Source of the DNA: Prauserella endophytica
GTDB taxonomy: Bacteria; Actinomycetota; Actinomycetes; Mycobacteriales; Pseudonocardiaceae
Direction of reading: 5' to 3'
Length of the DNA: 64,000 nt
Assembly (NCBI RefSeq): GCF_005146945.1
Contig: NZ_SWMS01000012.1
Coordinates: 62,001-126,000 of the forward strand
The position numbers were made by a program, and so were the translations under genes. The stretch's first letter is position 1, and each line of letters begins with the position of its first letter. Shown here piece by piece: positions 41,058 through 50,737 of this stretch. The notes under the pieces are model-generated. The model was not told where the DNA came from. It saw only the letters and a list, made by a program, of their open reading frames with translations, and ran no database searches.

Positions 41058-41726
41058 ATGAGCCTGAGCGAGCACACCGATCCGCACTGCCTGACCGACG
41101 AGGTCCTGTTCCCCCTGCTGTCCGGCGCGCCGTGGCGCCGGTTCGCGGTGCTGGGCGACAGCGTCGCCGAAGGCGTCGGCGACCTACTCGACGGCTACCC
41201 GCCGGTGCCGTGGGCCGACCGGGTCGCCGCCGCGCTGCGCGCGCACAACCCCGTGCTGGAGTACCTCAACCTCGGCAAACGCGGGCTGCTCGCCGAGGAG
41301 GTGAGCCGCTTCCAACTGTCCCCGGCACTCGCGTTCGAACCCGACCTTGCGGTGGTGGCGTGCGGCGGCAACGACATGCTGCGCCGCTCGTACGACCCCG
41401 GCGCGGTGGAGGTGGTGCTCACGGGCATCGTGCGCGCGCTGCGCGAGTCGGGCCGCGCGGTGGTGACGGTCGGCCTGTTCGACATCACCAGGTCACCGGT
41501 GCTGGCATCCGAGGTGTCCGGTGGGCTCGAGGCTCGGCTGCACGACCTTTCCGACCGCACGCGCGCGATCGCCGAGCGCGAGGGCGCGTGGCATGTGGAC
41601 CTGACCTCACACCCAGCCTCGGCGGATGCGTCGATCTACAGCGCCGACGGCATCCACGTCAACGGCAGGGGCCACGCCATCGCGGCCACCGAGACCGTCC
41701 GCCTCCTTGCCGCCCACTTGCAGTGA
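41058..41726 (+). CDS. SGNH/GDSL-family hydrolase
   Basis: 222 aa from ATG 41058 (GAGGTGAT upstream). Block I GDSVAEG supplies the nucleophilic Ser, block III GGND, block V DGIHVNGRGH the Asp/His pair. It is an esterase or lipase with unknown acyl substrate, no signal peptide. It is divergent from the TetR gene and is probably its target. Confidence 0.9.
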   Translation: MSLSEHTDPHCLTDEVLFPLLSGAPWRRFAVLGDSVAEGVGDLLDGYPPVPWADRVAAALRAHNPVLEYLNLGKRGLLAEEVSRFQLSPALAFEPDLAVVACGGNDMLRRSYDPGAVEVVLTGIVRALRESGRAVVTVGLFDITRSPVLASEVSGGLEARLHDLSDRTRAIAEREGAWHVDLTSHPASADASIYSADGIHVNGRGHAIAATETVRLLAAHLQ

Positions 41727-41763
41727 AGGTGGGTGAGCTTGACTGCCCAAGGTTGACTGCAGC

Positions 41764-41820
41764 GGCAGTGAAGGCCACCTTCACTGCGTTGAACGCAGGC
41801 AGGGTGGCCTTCACTGCCGT
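41764..41820. repeat. Intergenic palindrome, family copy 3
   Basis: Two halves facing each other around GTTGAAC. Left half CGGCAGTGAAGGCCACCTTC.. folds on itself (GCAGTGAAGG-CCA-CCTTCACTGC); the right half is close to its reverse complement with a few mismatches. It separates the convergent SGNH and cysQ genes and overlaps the last 10 bases of cysQ. A half copy, GCAGTGAAGGTGGG, lies just before it (41721). Confidence 0.85.
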
Positions 41821-42563
41821 CGGGCATCCAACCGGATCGCCTTCAGGAGCCGGTCGGCGAGTTCGGGCCTGCTGATCACCAGATCGGGCAGGTACGGGTG
41901 GGACTCGTTGTAGCGCAGGGGAGAACCGTCCACGCGGGACGCGTGCAGCCCGGCCGCTAGCACGACGCCGACGGGCGCGGCGGAGTCCCATTCCCACTGC
42001 CCGCCGGCGTGCACGTAGGCGTCGGCCTCGCCGCGCAGCACCGCCATCGCCTTCGCTCCCGCCGAGCCCATCGGCACGAGGTCGGCGTCGATCCGTTCGG
42101 CGACCGGCGCGGCGAACGCGGGGGGCCTGCTGTCGCTGACGAGCACCCGCGTGCGCCCGGCGTGCCCAGGTCCGGGCGAGGCTTCGTCGCTGGCATGGAC
42201 CACTCCGAGCGCGGGTTGGGCGACGGCGGCCGCCGTGATGCCCCTGTCCCGTTCCCACAGCGCGACGTGCACCGCCCAGTCGGCGCGGCCCGGCTTGCTG
42301 AACTCGCGGGTGCCGTCGAGCGGGTCGATGATCCACACGCGGTCGGCGTCGAGGCGCGCCGGGTCGTCGGCCGACTCCTCGGAGAGCACGGCGTCGCCGG
42401 GTCGCTCGGCCGCGAGCCTGCGCAGCAGTAGCGCGTTGGACTCCGCGTCACCCCGCTTGCCGAGCGCTTTCGGGTCCAGGTCCGCCCCGTTCTCCCGCAC
42501 GGAGAGCAGCAGGTGTCCGGCTTCGTCGGCGAGCTGGGCGGCGAGTCGTGCGTCGGTGGTCAC
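41811..42563 (-). CDS. cysQ: 3'(2'),5'-bisphosphate nucleotidase CysQ
   Basis: 250 aa inositol-monophosphatase-fold enzyme. Metal-binding motif [12 protein letters not shown] and [15 protein letters not shown] are both present, with the upstream acidic SEESADD. It converts 3'-phosphoadenosine 5'-phosphate (PAP) to AMP, removing the product of PAPS-using enzymes. It starts in ATGA overlap with the stop of cysNC, so it belongs to the cysDNC operon. Confidence 0.92.
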   Translation of the reverse strand: MTTDARLAAQLADEAGHLLLSVRENGADLDPKALGKRGDAESNALLLRRLAAERPGDAVLSEESADDPARLDADRVWIIDPLDGTREFSKPGRADWAVHVALWERDRGITAAAVAQPALGVVHASDEASPGPGHAGRTRVLVSDSRPPAFAAPVAERIDADLVPMGSAGAKAMAVLRGEADAYVHAGGQWEWDSAAPVGVVLAAGLHASRVDGSPLRYNESHPYLPDLVISRPELADRLLKAIRLDARRQ

Positions 42564-44380
42564 CGGTCCAGCAAAGCAAGAACGTTGCCGGCGAGTGCGG
42601 CCGGGTCGCCGTCGCCGGGGTGGAGGACGAGGTCGGGGGCCTGCGGGGGCTCGTAGGGGGCGTCGATGCCGGTGAAACCGGTGAGTTCGCCGGCGCGGGC
42701 GCGGGCGTAGAGGCCCTTGGGGTCGCGGGCCTCGCAGACCTCGAGCGGGGTGTCGACGTAGACCTCGACGAAGGGCAGCCCCGCGGCCTCGTGTGCGGCG
42801 CGGACGCGGTCACGGCCCGCGCGGTAGGGACTGATCAGTGAGACGACGGCGACCACACCGGCGTCGGCGAACAGGCGGGCGACCTCGCCCGCGCGGCGGA
42901 CGTTCTCGGTGCGGTCGTCGGCGGTGAAGCCGAGGTCGGCGTTGAGGCCGTGGCGGAGGTTGTCGCCGTCGAGCAGGTAGGCGGGGCGTCCGATCGCGAC
43001 GAGCCTGCGTTCCAGCTCGACGGCGATGGTGGACTTGCCGGAGCCGGACAGGCCGGTGAGCCAGATGGTGGCGCCCTGGCTGGGCCGCTGCTCGCGGGTG
43101 ACGGCGGCGGACTGCCACACCACGCCCGCGCCCGGCTGCCGCGGGCCGGTGATCATGCCTGCGGCGACGGTGTCGTGGGTGGCCGGGTCGATGAGCACGA
43201 AGCCGCCGGTGGCGCGGTTGCGGCGGTACGGGTCGAACAGCAGCGGTTGCCGGGTGCGCAGCCGGGCGCGGCCGATCTCGTTGAGGGCCAGCCCGGTCGC
43301 GGTCTCGTCGCGGTGCAGCGTGTTGACGTCGAGCCGGTAGTCCAGCTCGGTCACCGTGGCGGTGGTCTCGCGGGTGGTGTGGCGCAGCAGGTACCACCCG
43401 CCGGGGTCCAGCCCGGCGCGCTCGGAGAACCAGCACAGCATCGCGTCGAGGTCGCTGCCGGCGTGCGGGCGGTTGCCGGGGCGGCAGAGCAGGTCACCGC
43501 GGCCCACGTCGAGCTCGTCGGCGAGCTCGACGGTCACCGCCTGCGGAGGGAACGCCTCCGCCACCGGCGTCCCGCCGGGGCCCCACACCGCGCGAACTGT
43601 GGTGGAGAACCCCAAGGGCAGGACCAGCACCTCGTCGCCTGGCTTCAGCACGCCGCCCGCCATCGTGCCCGCGTAGCCGCGGAACTCGCCGTCGCGGATC
43701 ACGTACTGCACCGGCAGCCGCACGTCGATGAGGTTGCGGTCGGAGGCCACGTGCACCTGCTCCAGGTGGTGCAGCAGCGACGGACCCTCGTACCACGGCA
43801 TCGCCGCACCCCGGTGCACCACGTTGTCGCCGTGCAGCGCCGAGATCGGCACGAACGTCAGATCGTGCACGTCCAGCCGGGTCGCGAACCGGGCGAAGTC
43901 GTCCTTGATCTCCTCGAACCGCTCTCGCGACCAGCCCACCAGGTCCATCTTGTTGACGCACAGCACCAGATGGCCCACCCCGAGCAGGCTCGCCAGGAAC
44001 GCGTGCCGCCTGCACTGCTCCACCACGCCCTTGCGCGCGTCAACCAGGATCAGCGCCAGGTCCGCGGTGGAGGCGCCGGTGACCATGTTGCGGGTGTACT
44101 GCACGTGCCCTGGCGTGTCGGCGAGGATGAACTTCCGCGCGGGCGTGGCGAAGTACCGGTACGCCACGTCGATCGTGATGCCCTGCTCGCGCTCCGCGCG
44201 CAGCCCGTCGGTCACCAGCGCCAGGTCCGGCCCGTCCCCACCACGTTCCCGGCTCGTGCGCTCCACCGCCGCCAGCTGATCGGTGAACAACGCCTTCGAA
44301 TCGTGCAGCAACCGGCCGATCAGCGTGGACTTGCCGTCGTCCACACTGCCCGCCGTGGCCACGCGCAACAACGGAGGCAC
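42560..44380 (-). CDS. cysNC: Bifunctional sulfate adenylyltransferase GTPase/APS kinase (CysN-CysC fusion)
   Basis: 606 aa from a GTG (44380) that shares one base with the cysD stop (TAGTG). The N-terminal part is the EF-Tu-like GTPase CysN: Walker [27 protein letters not shown]. The C-terminal part is APS kinase Cys[10 protein letters not shown] and [15 protein letters not shown]. Together with CysD it turns sulfate into APS and then PAPS. Fusion of N and C is common in actinobacteria. Confidence 0.96.
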   Translation of the reverse strand: MPPLLRVATAGSVDDGKSTLIGRLLHDSKALFTDQLAAVERTSRERGGDGPDLALVTDGLRAEREQGITIDVAYRYFATPARKFILADTPGHVQYTRNMVTGASTADLALILVDARKGVVEQCRRHAFLASLLGVGHLVLCVNKMDLVGWSRERFEEIKDDFARFATRLDVHDLTFVPISALHGDNVVHRGAAMPWYEGPSLLHHLEQVHVASDRNLIDVRLPVQYVIRDGEFRGYAGTMAGGVLKPGDEVLVLPLGFSTTVRAVWGPGGTPVAEAFPPQAVTVELADELDVGRGDLLCRPGNRPHAGSDLDAMLCWFSERAGLDPGGWYLLRHTTRETTATVTELDYRLDVNTLHRDETATGLALNEIGRARLRTRQPLLFDPYRRNRATGGFVLIDPATHDTVAAGMITGPRQPGAGVVWQSAAVTREQRPSQGATIWLTGLSGSGKSTIAVELERRLVAIGRPAYLLDGDNLRHGLNADLGFTADDRTENVRRAGEVARLFADAGVVAVVSLISPYRAGRDRVRAAHEAAGLPFVEVYVDTPLEVCEARDPKGLYARARAGELTGFTGIDAPYEPPQAPDLVLHPGDGDPAALAGNVLALLDR

Positions 44381-45288
44381 TAGAAGTACCCCTCCTTCTT
44401 GCGATCCTCCATGCCCGCCTCGGAGATCCGGTCGTCCGCCCGCGTCGCGCCCCGCTCGGTCACCCGGCTCGCCGCCACCTCGGCCACCACCTGCTCCGGC
44501 GTCGCCGCCGACGACTCCACACACCCCGTGCACGTCGCGTCCCCCACCGTGCGGAACCGCACCACCGCCTCGTACGGCTCCTCCCCCGGCCGCGGAGCCA
44601 CGTGCGGCGAGCACGCCAGCAGCATCCCATCCCGCTGGAACACCCGCCTGCGATGCGCGAAGTACAGCGACGGCAACCCGATCCGCTCCGCCGCGATGTA
44701 GGACCACACGTCCAGCTCGGTCCAGTTCGACAACGGGAACACCCGGATGTGCTCGCCCCTGCGGTGCCGCCCGTTGTACAGGTTCCACAGCTCCGGTCGC
44801 TGTCGGCGCGGATCCCACTGCCCGAACTCGTCGCGGAAGCTGAACACCCGCTCCTTCGCCCGCGCCTTCTCCTCGTCCCGGCGCGCCCCGCCGAACACCG
44901 CGTCGAACGAGTGCTCCTGGATCATCCGCAGCAACGTCACCGTCTGCAGCCGGTTGCGGCTCGCTCCGGGTCCGGTCTCCTCCACCACCCGCCCGGCATC
45001 GAGGTCGTCCTGCACGCGCCCCACCAGCAGCCGCACGCCCAACTCCCGCACCAGCCGGTCCCGGAAGTCGATCACCTCGGCGAAGTTGTGCCCCGTGTCC
45101 ACGTGCAACACCGGGAACGGCAACGGCGCGGGCCAGAACGCCCGCACCGCCACGTGCAGCATCACCACGGAGTCCTTGCCGCCCGAGAACAACAGCACCG
45201 GCCGCTCGAACGTCGCGGCCACCTCACGGAACACATGCACGGCCTCGGCCTCGAGCACACCCGACTGCGAGAGCTCGTAGCCCGTCAT
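44380..45288 (-). CDS. cysD: Sulfate adenylyltransferase subunit 2 (CysD)
   Basis: 302 aa. PP-loop [10 protein letters not shown], then [11 protein letters not shown] and [16 protein letters not shown]-terminal [14 protein letters not shown] and the basic tail RKKEGYF typical of CysD. It catalyses ATP-dependent adenylation of sulfate with the CysN GTPase. First gene of the cysD-cysNC-cysQ operon. Its start lies 11 bp from KstR-like box 1 on the other side. Confidence 0.96.
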   Translation of the reverse strand: MTGYELSQSGVLEAEAVHVFREVAATFERPVLLFSGGKDSVVMLHVAVRAFWPAPLPFPVLHVDTGHNFAEVIDFRDRLVRELGVRLLVGRVQDDLDAGRVVEETGPGASRNRLQTVTLLRMIQEHSFDAVFGGARRDEEKARAKERVFSFRDEFGQWDPRRQRPELWNLYNGRHRRGEHIRVFPLSNWTELDVWSYIAAERIGLPSLYFAHRRRVFQRDGMLLACSPHVAPRPGEEPYEAVVRFRTVGDATCTGCVESSAATPEQVVAEVAASRVTERGATRADDRISEAGMEDRKKEGYF

Positions 45289-45298
45289 TCGAGAAAAT

Positions 45299-45312
45299 TA
45301 GAACAAGTTCTT
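45299..45312. promoter_or_regulatory. KstR-like box 1, divergent cysD / NTF2-like gene
   Basis: TAGAACAAGTTCTT matches the TNNAACNNGTTNNA consensus of mycobacterial KstR at all fixed positions except the last. It lies between the divergent cysD and NTF2-like genes, so it could serve either or both. Confidence 0.5.
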
Positions 45313-45346
45313 GAATCTGGTCAAGGGTGCGCGGAAGCTGAAGGCC

Positions 45347-45850
45347 ATGGACATCGCCAGCCTGGAAGAGATCAAACGCGTCAAGTACCGCTACCTCCGC
45401 TGCGTGGACCTCAAGCGCTGGGACGAACTGGAGGACGCGCTCGCCCCCGACGCCACGGCCCAGTACGGCACGCCGTCGGGCGGCGGCCCGCTCCGCTTCA
45501 CCGGCCGCGACGCGATCGTGGACTTTCTGCGCAACACGCTCGGCCACGGCATCATCACCGTGCACTCGGCCGGGCAACCGGAGATCGAGATCGACGGCGA
45601 CACGGCCGAGGGCACGTGGTCCTTCGAGGACACGGTGCTGGCCACTGAGCACAACCACACGATGATCAAGGGCGCCGCGTTCTACGAGGACCGCTACACG
45701 CGTGGCGCCGACGGCGCGTGGCGGATCCAGCACACCGGCTACACGCGCACCTACGAGTACCTGGTGCCGCTCGGCGACCTGCCCGGCTTCAAGCTCACGG
45801 CCAACCGCTGGACGGGGGACGCTCCGTCGACGTCATTGACCGGAAGGTAG
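45347..45850 (+). CDS. SnoaL/NTF2-like protein
   Basis: 167 aa from ATG 45347, with GGAAG nine bases upstream. It reads LEEIKRVKYRYLRCVDLKRW, then LAPDATAQYG and TGRDAIVDFL: the SnoaL_4/NTF2-like fold used by isomerases, dehydratases and ring-modifying enzymes. It precedes the DUF1214/SDR/sulfotransferase genes. A distinct KstR-like box overlaps its stop codon, so the following genes have their own control. Confidence 0.85.
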   Translation: MDIASLEEIKRVKYRYLRCVDLKRWDELEDALAPDATAQYGTPSGGGPLRFTGRDAIVDFLRNTLGHGIITVHSAGQPEIEIDGDTAEGTWSFEDTVLATEHNHTMIKGAAFYEDRYTRGADGAWRIQHTGYTRTYEYLVPLGDLPGFKLTANRWTGDAPSTSLTGR

Positions 45851-45861
45851 AACACGTTCTA
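45848..45861. promoter_or_regulatory. KstR-like box 2 (exact consensus)
   Basis: TAGAACACGTTCTA fits TNNAACNNGTTNNA at every fixed position and is flanked by G and C giving a 16-bp near-palindrome. It overlaps the NTF2-like stop codon and lies 10 bp before the GTG of the DUF1214-type gene, so the promoter is very short-leadered. KstR is the repressor of cholesterol catabolism genes in mycobacteria and rhodococci. Confidence 0.7.
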
Positions 45862-45871
45862 CTCTCGGTCG

Positions 45872-47041
45872 GTGCTCACCCAGCCGTTCGCCGACGCCGT
45901 CGTCGAAGCAGAGAAGGTCATCGCCGAGGCGCCGCACATCCAGACCGAACAGGATCTGATCGAGGGCTACGACTACCTCGCGGGCAGCATCAGGGCGTCA
46001 CTGCAGCTCGCCTGGGCCTACGAACGGGACTTCCCGTACTTCGTCACGTCCACGGGACCCTACACGAAGATGGGCCTCGACAACCCCGACGCGCTGTACT
46101 TCCATTCGTACCTGCGCGACGACGCCGAGTACGTCGTCACCGGCACCCGTGGCACCACGCGGGATCTGAGCTTCCAGGTGCTGAACGGCGACTACTCGCC
46201 GGTGGAGGTGCCCGACAGCCTCGCGGCGTTCGACGACCGTGAGCTGGAGATCGGCGACGACGGGCGGTTCGAGCTGCGGTTCGGCCCCGACCGAGGCAAG
46301 GCCGGACCCGGGTACTTCGTGCTGGGCAAGGGATCGGCGATGCTCGTGGTGCGCGAGGTGTACAGCGACTGGGCCACCGAACGGCGCGGCACCCTGCGCA
46401 TCCACCGGGCGGACCACCTCGGCGCCGCGCCGGAGCCGAAGGACCGCACGGCCCTGGAGAAGCGCTACGGGGTGGCGGGCAAGATCCTGCTCAGCAGACT
46501 GCGGACGTTCCTCGCGTTCCCGGAGTGGTTCTACCTGAAGCTGCCCGTCAACACGATGACCGAGCCGAGGCGCACCCCCGGCGGGCTCGCGACACAGTTC
46601 TCCTCGGCAGGCCACTACGACCTGGCCGACCACCAGGCGATGATCGTCACCGTCCCCGCGTCCGACGCTCCGTACCAGGGCATCCAGCTCGGCAGCAGGT
46701 GGTACGTCTCGCTCGACTACATCAACCACCAGACGAGCCTCACCGCCGATCAGGCGCGCGTGGACCCCGACGGCAGGCTGCGGTTCGTGATCAGCGAGCG
46801 CGACCCCGGCGTCGCCAACTGGCTGGAGCGGCTCGGGCACGCCCGCGGCTACGTGCAGATCCGCTGGCAGCGGCTGTCGCGCGACCTCACGCCGGAGGAC
46901 GGTCCCGAGGTGGAGGTGGTGGACGTGAGCGAACTGCCCGCGAAGCTGCCCTTCTACGAGCACGCCAGGGTTTCGCCCGACGAGTGGACCGCGCGCATCG
47001 CGGCAAGGCAGAGCGCCGTCGCGACGAGGATGCTCGGCTGA
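45872..47041 (+). CDS. DUF1214-type protein of a possible steroid-linked operon
   Basis: 389 aa. The C-terminal region has VTVPASDAPYQGIQLGSRWY, SLDYINHQTSL, and DGRLRFVISERDPGVANWLE, patterns of the DUF1214 family. No signal peptide. Its catalytic role is unknown. Together with the following SDR and sulfotransferase genes it matches the order of mycobacterial Rv3531c-Rv3530c-Rv3529c as I recall it. The SDR start overlaps its stop (TGATG). Confidence 0.75.
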   Translation: MLTQPFADAVVEAEKVIAEAPHIQTEQDLIEGYDYLAGSIRASLQLAWAYERDFPYFVTSTGPYTKMGLDNPDALYFHSYLRDDAEYVVTGTRGTTRDLSFQVLNGDYSPVEVPDSLAAFDDRELEIGDDGRFELRFGPDRGKAGPGYFVLGKGSAMLVVREVYSDWATERRGTLRIHRADHLGAAPEPKDRTALEKRYGVAGKILLSRLRTFLAFPEWFYLKLPVNTMTEPRRTPGGLATQFSSAGHYDLADHQAMIVTVPASDAPYQGIQLGSRWYVSLDYINHQTSLTADQARVDPDGRLRFVISERDPGVANWLERLGHARGYVQIRWQRLSRDLTPEDGPEVEVVDVSELPAKLPFYEHARVSPDEWTARIAARQSAVATRMLG

Positions 47042-47817
47042 TGTTGTTGCGGGACAAGGTGGTGGTGGTGTCCGGCGTCGGGCCGGGCCTCGGCCGCTCG
47101 ATCGCGATCCAGTGCGCGAAGGCGGGCGCCGACCTGGTGCTAGCGGCCAGGACGGAGAAGCGGCTCGACGAGGTGGCCAAGGAGGTCACCGAGCTGGGCA
47201 GGCGGGCCGTGACGGTGCCGACCGACATCACCGACGACGACTCGGCGCAGCGGCTCGCCGAGACCACAGTGGACGCCTACGGGCGCATGGACGCGCTCGT
47301 CAACAACGCCTTCGCCATTCCGCCCATGACCGACCTGCTCGACGTCGACCTCGACGCGGTGCGGACCGGCTTCGAGACCAACGTGCTGGCGGCACTGCGG
47401 CTCACCCGCCTGTGCACGCCCGCGCTCGCCGAGACCGGCGGCGCCGTCGTGATGATCAACTCTGCGGTGCTGCGGCACTCCCGGCGCACGTTCGGCGCGT
47501 ACAAGATGGCCAAGTCGAGCCTGCTGTCCCTCGCGCGGAGTCTGGCCACCGAACTCGGCCCGCGCGGCATCCGCGTCAACTCGGTGGCGCCCGGCTACAT
47601 CTGGGCGGGCTCGCTCAAGTGGTACTTCTCCCACCTCGCCAAGGAACGCGGGGTGGACCCGCAACAGGTCTACGACGAGACCGCGGCGACCATCGACCTG
47701 CGCAAGCTGCCCGAACCCGACGAGATCGCCGATGCCGTGGTGTTTCTGGCCTCCCCGCTCGCACGGGCGATCACCGGCCAGTGCCTCGACGTCAACGGCG
47801 GCGAGTACCACCACTGA
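47041..47817 (+). CDS. Short-chain dehydrogenase/reductase
   Basis: 258 aa. Cofactor site SGVGPGLGRSIA, NNAF in place of NNAG, catalytic Ser in INSAVLRHS, and Tyr/Lys in YKMAK. C-terminal GQCLDVNGGEYHH. The substitution NNAF is unusual but tolerated in some steroid-linked SDRs. Starts at an ATG overlapping the previous stop. Likely steroid or acyl-CoA substrate by context. Confidence 0.87.
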   Translation: MLLRDKVVVVSGVGPGLGRSIAIQCAKAGADLVLAARTEKRLDEVAKEVTELGRRAVTVPTDITDDDSAQRLAETTVDAYGRMDALVNNAFAIPPMTDLLDVDLDAVRTGFETNVLAALRLTRLCTPALAETGGAVVMINSAVLRHSRRTFGAYKMAKSSLLSLARSLATELGPRGIRVNSVAPGYIWAGSLKWYFSHLAKERGVDPQQVYDETAATIDLRKLPEPDEIADAVVFLASPLARAITGQCLDVNGGEYHH

Positions 47818-47827
47818 GGGGAACCCG

Positions 47828-48967
47828 ATGAGCGTTGGCACCGTCGCCGATCTGCACGCCTCGGCAACGAAGATCACCGGACTCGACGACTTCGGCACCG
47901 ACGACTACACCGACGGACTCGCGGTGCTGCTTGAGTCCTACGAACGCGAGGCGGGCCTGACCCCGCTGGGCCGCAAGGTGAAGCGGGCGTTCCTGCGCAG
48001 CGCGCTCGTGGCGCGGCTGCTGAGCGAGGCCGCGTGGAAGGCCCGCCCCGAGCACGCCGCCGTCGCGATCGAGCGGCCGATCTTCGTGACCGGCCTGCCG
48101 CGCACCGGCACGACCGCACTGCACCGGCTGCTCACGGCCGACCCCGCCCACCAGGGGCTGGAGGTGTGGCTGACCGAGGTGCCGCAGCCGAGGCCGCCCC
48201 GGGAGACGTGGGCGGACGACCCGGTGTTCCAGCGCATCCAGGCAGGCTACGAGCGGTACCACATCGAGCACCCCGAGTTCCTCGGCGTGCACGCGATGTC
48301 GGCGGACGAGGTGGAGGAGTGCTGGCAACTGCTCCGGCAGTCGCTGCGCTCGATCTCGTACGAGTGCCTCGCGCATGTCCCGACGTACTCGGCGTGGCTG
48401 TCCGAACAGGACTGGACACCCGCCTACCGCAGACACCGGCGCAACCTGCAGCTGATCGGGCTGCCCGACGCGGGCAGGCGGTGGGTGCTCAAGAACCCCA
48501 GCCACCTCTTCGCGCTCGACGCGCTACTCGCCGTGTACCCGGACGCGCTCGTGGTGCAGACCCACCGCGCCCCCGAGGTCGCGATCGCCTCGGTGTGCAG
48601 CCTCAACGCGCAGGCGAGCGCGCAGTGGTCGGAGACCTTCCGCGGCGAGACGGTGGGCCGCGACCAGCTCGAGTTGTGGGCGCGCGGGCTGGAGACGTTC
48701 ACCGCCGAGCGGGCCAGGCACGACCACTCGCGGTTCTTCGACGTCGACTACGACGACTTCGTCGCCGACCCGATCGGCACGGTCGAGTCGCTGTACGCCC
48801 ACTTCGGGCTACCGTTCACCGATGGGGCTCGGGCGGCGATGCGCACGCTGCACGCCGAAAGCACCACGGGAGCCCGCAAACCGGCCCACCGCTACCGCCT
48901 CGCCGACTTCGGACTGTCCGAAGGGGACGTCGCCGAACGGTTCAGCGCGGTGGGCACGGCCCCCTGA
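47828..48967 (+). CDS. Sulfotransferase-family protein (PAPS-binding)
   Basis: 379 aa. 5'-phosphosulfate-binding loop FVTGLPRTGTTALHRLL, then RWVLKNPSHLFALDALLAVY and the 3'-phosphate-binding THRAPEVAIASVCSL region typical of Sulfotransfer_3. It is expected to transfer sulfate from PAPS to a hydroxyl group. The ATG 47828 follows GAGGGGAA. It is last in the KstR-box operon and lies next to the PAPS operon on the other strand. Confidence 0.86.
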   Translation: MSVGTVADLHASATKITGLDDFGTDDYTDGLAVLLESYEREAGLTPLGRKVKRAFLRSALVARLLSEAAWKARPEHAAVAIERPIFVTGLPRTGTTALHRLLTADPAHQGLEVWLTEVPQPRPPRETWADDPVFQRIQAGYERYHIEHPEFLGVHAMSADEVEECWQLLRQSLRSISYECLAHVPTYSAWLSEQDWTPAYRRHRRNLQLIGLPDAGRRWVLKNPSHLFALDALLAVYPDALVVQTHRAPEVAIASVCSLNAQASAQWSETFRGETVGRDQLELWARGLETFTAERARHDHSRFFDVDYDDFVADPIGTVESLYAHFGLPFTDGARAAMRTLHAESTTGARKPAHRYRLADFGLSEGDVAERFSAVGTAP

Positions 48968-49229
48968 GCCTCCCGCGAGCACCGCACCGGGCCCGCTGGC
49001 TGCGCCCAGCTTGCGCAGCGCCACGGCTCCGACCCGCCCGTTCCAGCCCGTGGGCAGGGACGTCGCACCACGGGCAGCACGAACAACCGCCCGGTCAGCG
49101 ACACGAACGTCCCGCCGCCGAGCGCGGCACCGCACCGAGACCGCGGCCGACGAGCGCGGCCACGGCCGGAATCGGCGCCGACCGAGCTCGTACGGCACAC
49201 CGTCGGCGAGGGAGGGCCACGGCGCGATG

Positions 49230-49463
49230 GGCGCGGCCGGTCGCCCGCGAGCACGCCGGGCTCGACGGCGTGACCGCGCGCGAGCGTGGGGTGCTCACCC
49301 TCGTCGCGACCGGGCCGTCCAACACCGAGCTGCCCGTCAGCCTGGCCACGGTGAAGACCACGTCGGCGGGTTGCTCACCACGCTCGCCGCGTGCGACCGG
49401 GCGCAACCGGTGATCGCGGTCCACGAGAGCGGCATCGTCTGCGAGGTAGCGCCTTGCAACTAA
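49230..49463 (+). pseudogene. Remnant of a NarL/LuxR response regulator
   Basis: Traces of a LuxR HTH occur in two frames: TARERGVLTLVATGPSNTEL, then after a shift LATVKTT / HVGGLLTTLAACDRAQPVIA with the usual C-terminal ending VHESGIV. The receiver domain is missing and the reading frame is broken. The preceding 48968-49229 is non-coding or too degraded to identify. The next gene starts 44 bp away. Confidence 0.65.
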
Positions 49464-49464
49464 A

Positions 49465-49503
49465 ATTGCCTCGTATATCATTGACGCAACCAAGGGAGGC
49501 AAT
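49465..49503 (+). promoter_or_regulatory. Hairpin covering the ribosome site of the aminotransferase
   Basis: ATTGCCTC (49465-49472) pairs exactly with GAGGCAAT (49496-49503), which contains the GGAGG-like ribosome site of the GTG at 49508. Folding would hide the site; an alternative is that the repeat is an operator around the TTGACGCAAC stretch. The loop is 23 nt. Confidence 0.4.
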
Positions 49504-49507
49504 CTCA

Positions 49508-50737
49508 GTGATCAGGCACTCGGCGACCCTGGCGATCAACGAGAAGCTGCAGGCGAAGCGGGCTGCGGGCGAGCAGGTGCTGCACCTCGGCTTCGGGGAG
49601 GCCGGGCTCCCCGTCCTGCCCGACGTCCGGGACGTGCTGGCCGGGGCAGCGCACCGCAACGAGTACGGCGCCGTCGTGGGTTCGGCCGAGGCCCGGCAGG
49701 CGGCGGCCGGCTACTTCAGCAGGCGCGGTCTGCCGACCGAGGCGGACGACATCGTGCTGGCCCCCGGCAGCAAGGCGCTGCTCTTCGGACTGCTGGCCGT
49801 CCTGCCCGGCGACGTCGTACTCCCGCGGCCGTCCTGGGTGAGCTACGCCGCGCAGGCTGCCCTGCTCGGCAGGCGGGTGCTCGGCGTGCCGGTGCCGGGC
49901 GGCGCGGGCGGCGTGCCCGAGCCCGAGCAGCTCGACCGGGCGTTGACCAGCGCGCGCAAGGACGGCGCCGAGCCGGGCGTGCTGATCTTGACCGTGCCCG
50001 ACAACCCCACCGGCACCCTCGCCGGTGCCGAGCTGGTCAAGGAGGTCTGCGCTGTCGCCGGCGCGCACGGGCTGACCGTGCTCTCCGACGAGATCTACCG
50101 CGACCTCGTCCACGACTCGGCGGCCGTGCACAGCCCGGCGGCCGAACTGCCTGAGCACACCGTTGTCACCGCCGGGCTGAGCAAGAACATGGCGCTCGGC
50201 GGTTACCGCATCGGGTTCGCACGGGTGCCACTGCCCGAGCAGCGCGCCGCGCTCGTCGGCGCGGCGAGCGAGGTGTGGTCGAGCCTGCCCGCCCCCATGC
50301 AGGAGGTCGCCGCGTACGTGCTGGCGGAGCCGCCCGAGGTCCGCGCGCACATCGACGCGAGCAGGGCGCTGCACGCCGCCGTCGCGCGCGCCGTGCACGC
50401 CGAGTTCACCGCGGCAGGGGCGGCCTGCCGCGCACCGCGGGCGGGTTTCTACCTGTACCCGGACCTGGAACCGTTGCGCGCCAAGGGATTCGCCACCGGC
50501 GCCCAGCTGGCCGAACACCTGCTCGACCGGCACGGTGTCGGTGTGCTGGCTGGTGCCAAGTTCGGTGACGACCCCGCCGCGCTGCGGTTCCGCGTGGCCA
50601 CGAGCCTGCTCTACGGCGACGACGCCGAGCAGCGCTGGACCGCGCTGCGCAGCCCCGATCCCGTCACGTTGCCGTGGATCGCGCGATCACTGGGGCACCT
50701 GCGTGACGCGCTGTCCGCCGTTTTCGACGGCGAGTAG
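49508..50737 (+). CDS. PLP-dependent aminotransferase (class I/II)
   Basis: 409 aa from a GTG. Motifs: PDNPTG, VLSDEIYRD, and the PLP Lys in TAGLSKNMALGGYRIGF; C-terminal GLGDDPAALRFRVATSLLYG-type ending. Substrate class resembles aromatic or aspartate-type aminotransferases. Its 3' end overlaps the convergent XRE gene by 51 bases. A hairpin covers its ribosome site. Confidence 0.9.
   Translation: MIRHSATLAINEKLQAKRAAGEQVLHLGFGEAGLPVLPDVRDVLAGAAHRNEYGAVVGSAEARQAAAGYFSRRGLPTEADDIVLAPGSKALLFGLLAVLPGDVVLPRPSWVSYAAQAALLGRRVLGVPVPGGAGGVPEPEQLDRALTSARKDGAEPGVLILTVPDNPTGTLAGAELVKEVCAVAGAHGLTVLSDEIYRDLVHDSAAVHSPAAELPEHTVVTAGLSKNMALGGYRIGFARVPLPEQRAALVGAASEVWSSLPAPMQEVAAYVLAEPPEVRAHIDASRALHAAVARAVHAEFTAAGAACRAPRAGFYLYPDLEPLRAKGFATGAQLAEHLLDRHGVGVLAGAKFGDDPAALRFRVATSLLYGDDAEQRWTALRSPDPVTLPWIARSLGHLRDALSAVFDGE

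Noticed and set aside
42950-44383. Long plus-strand frame opposite cysNC
   Set aside because: It mirrors the codon structure of a clear CysN-CysC protein; His/Arg/Gln-rich composition marks it as antisense shadow.
45289-45346. Riboswitch or leader for cysD
   Set aside because: Only 58 bases separate the divergent genes, and no stem pattern beyond the KstR-like box is visible.
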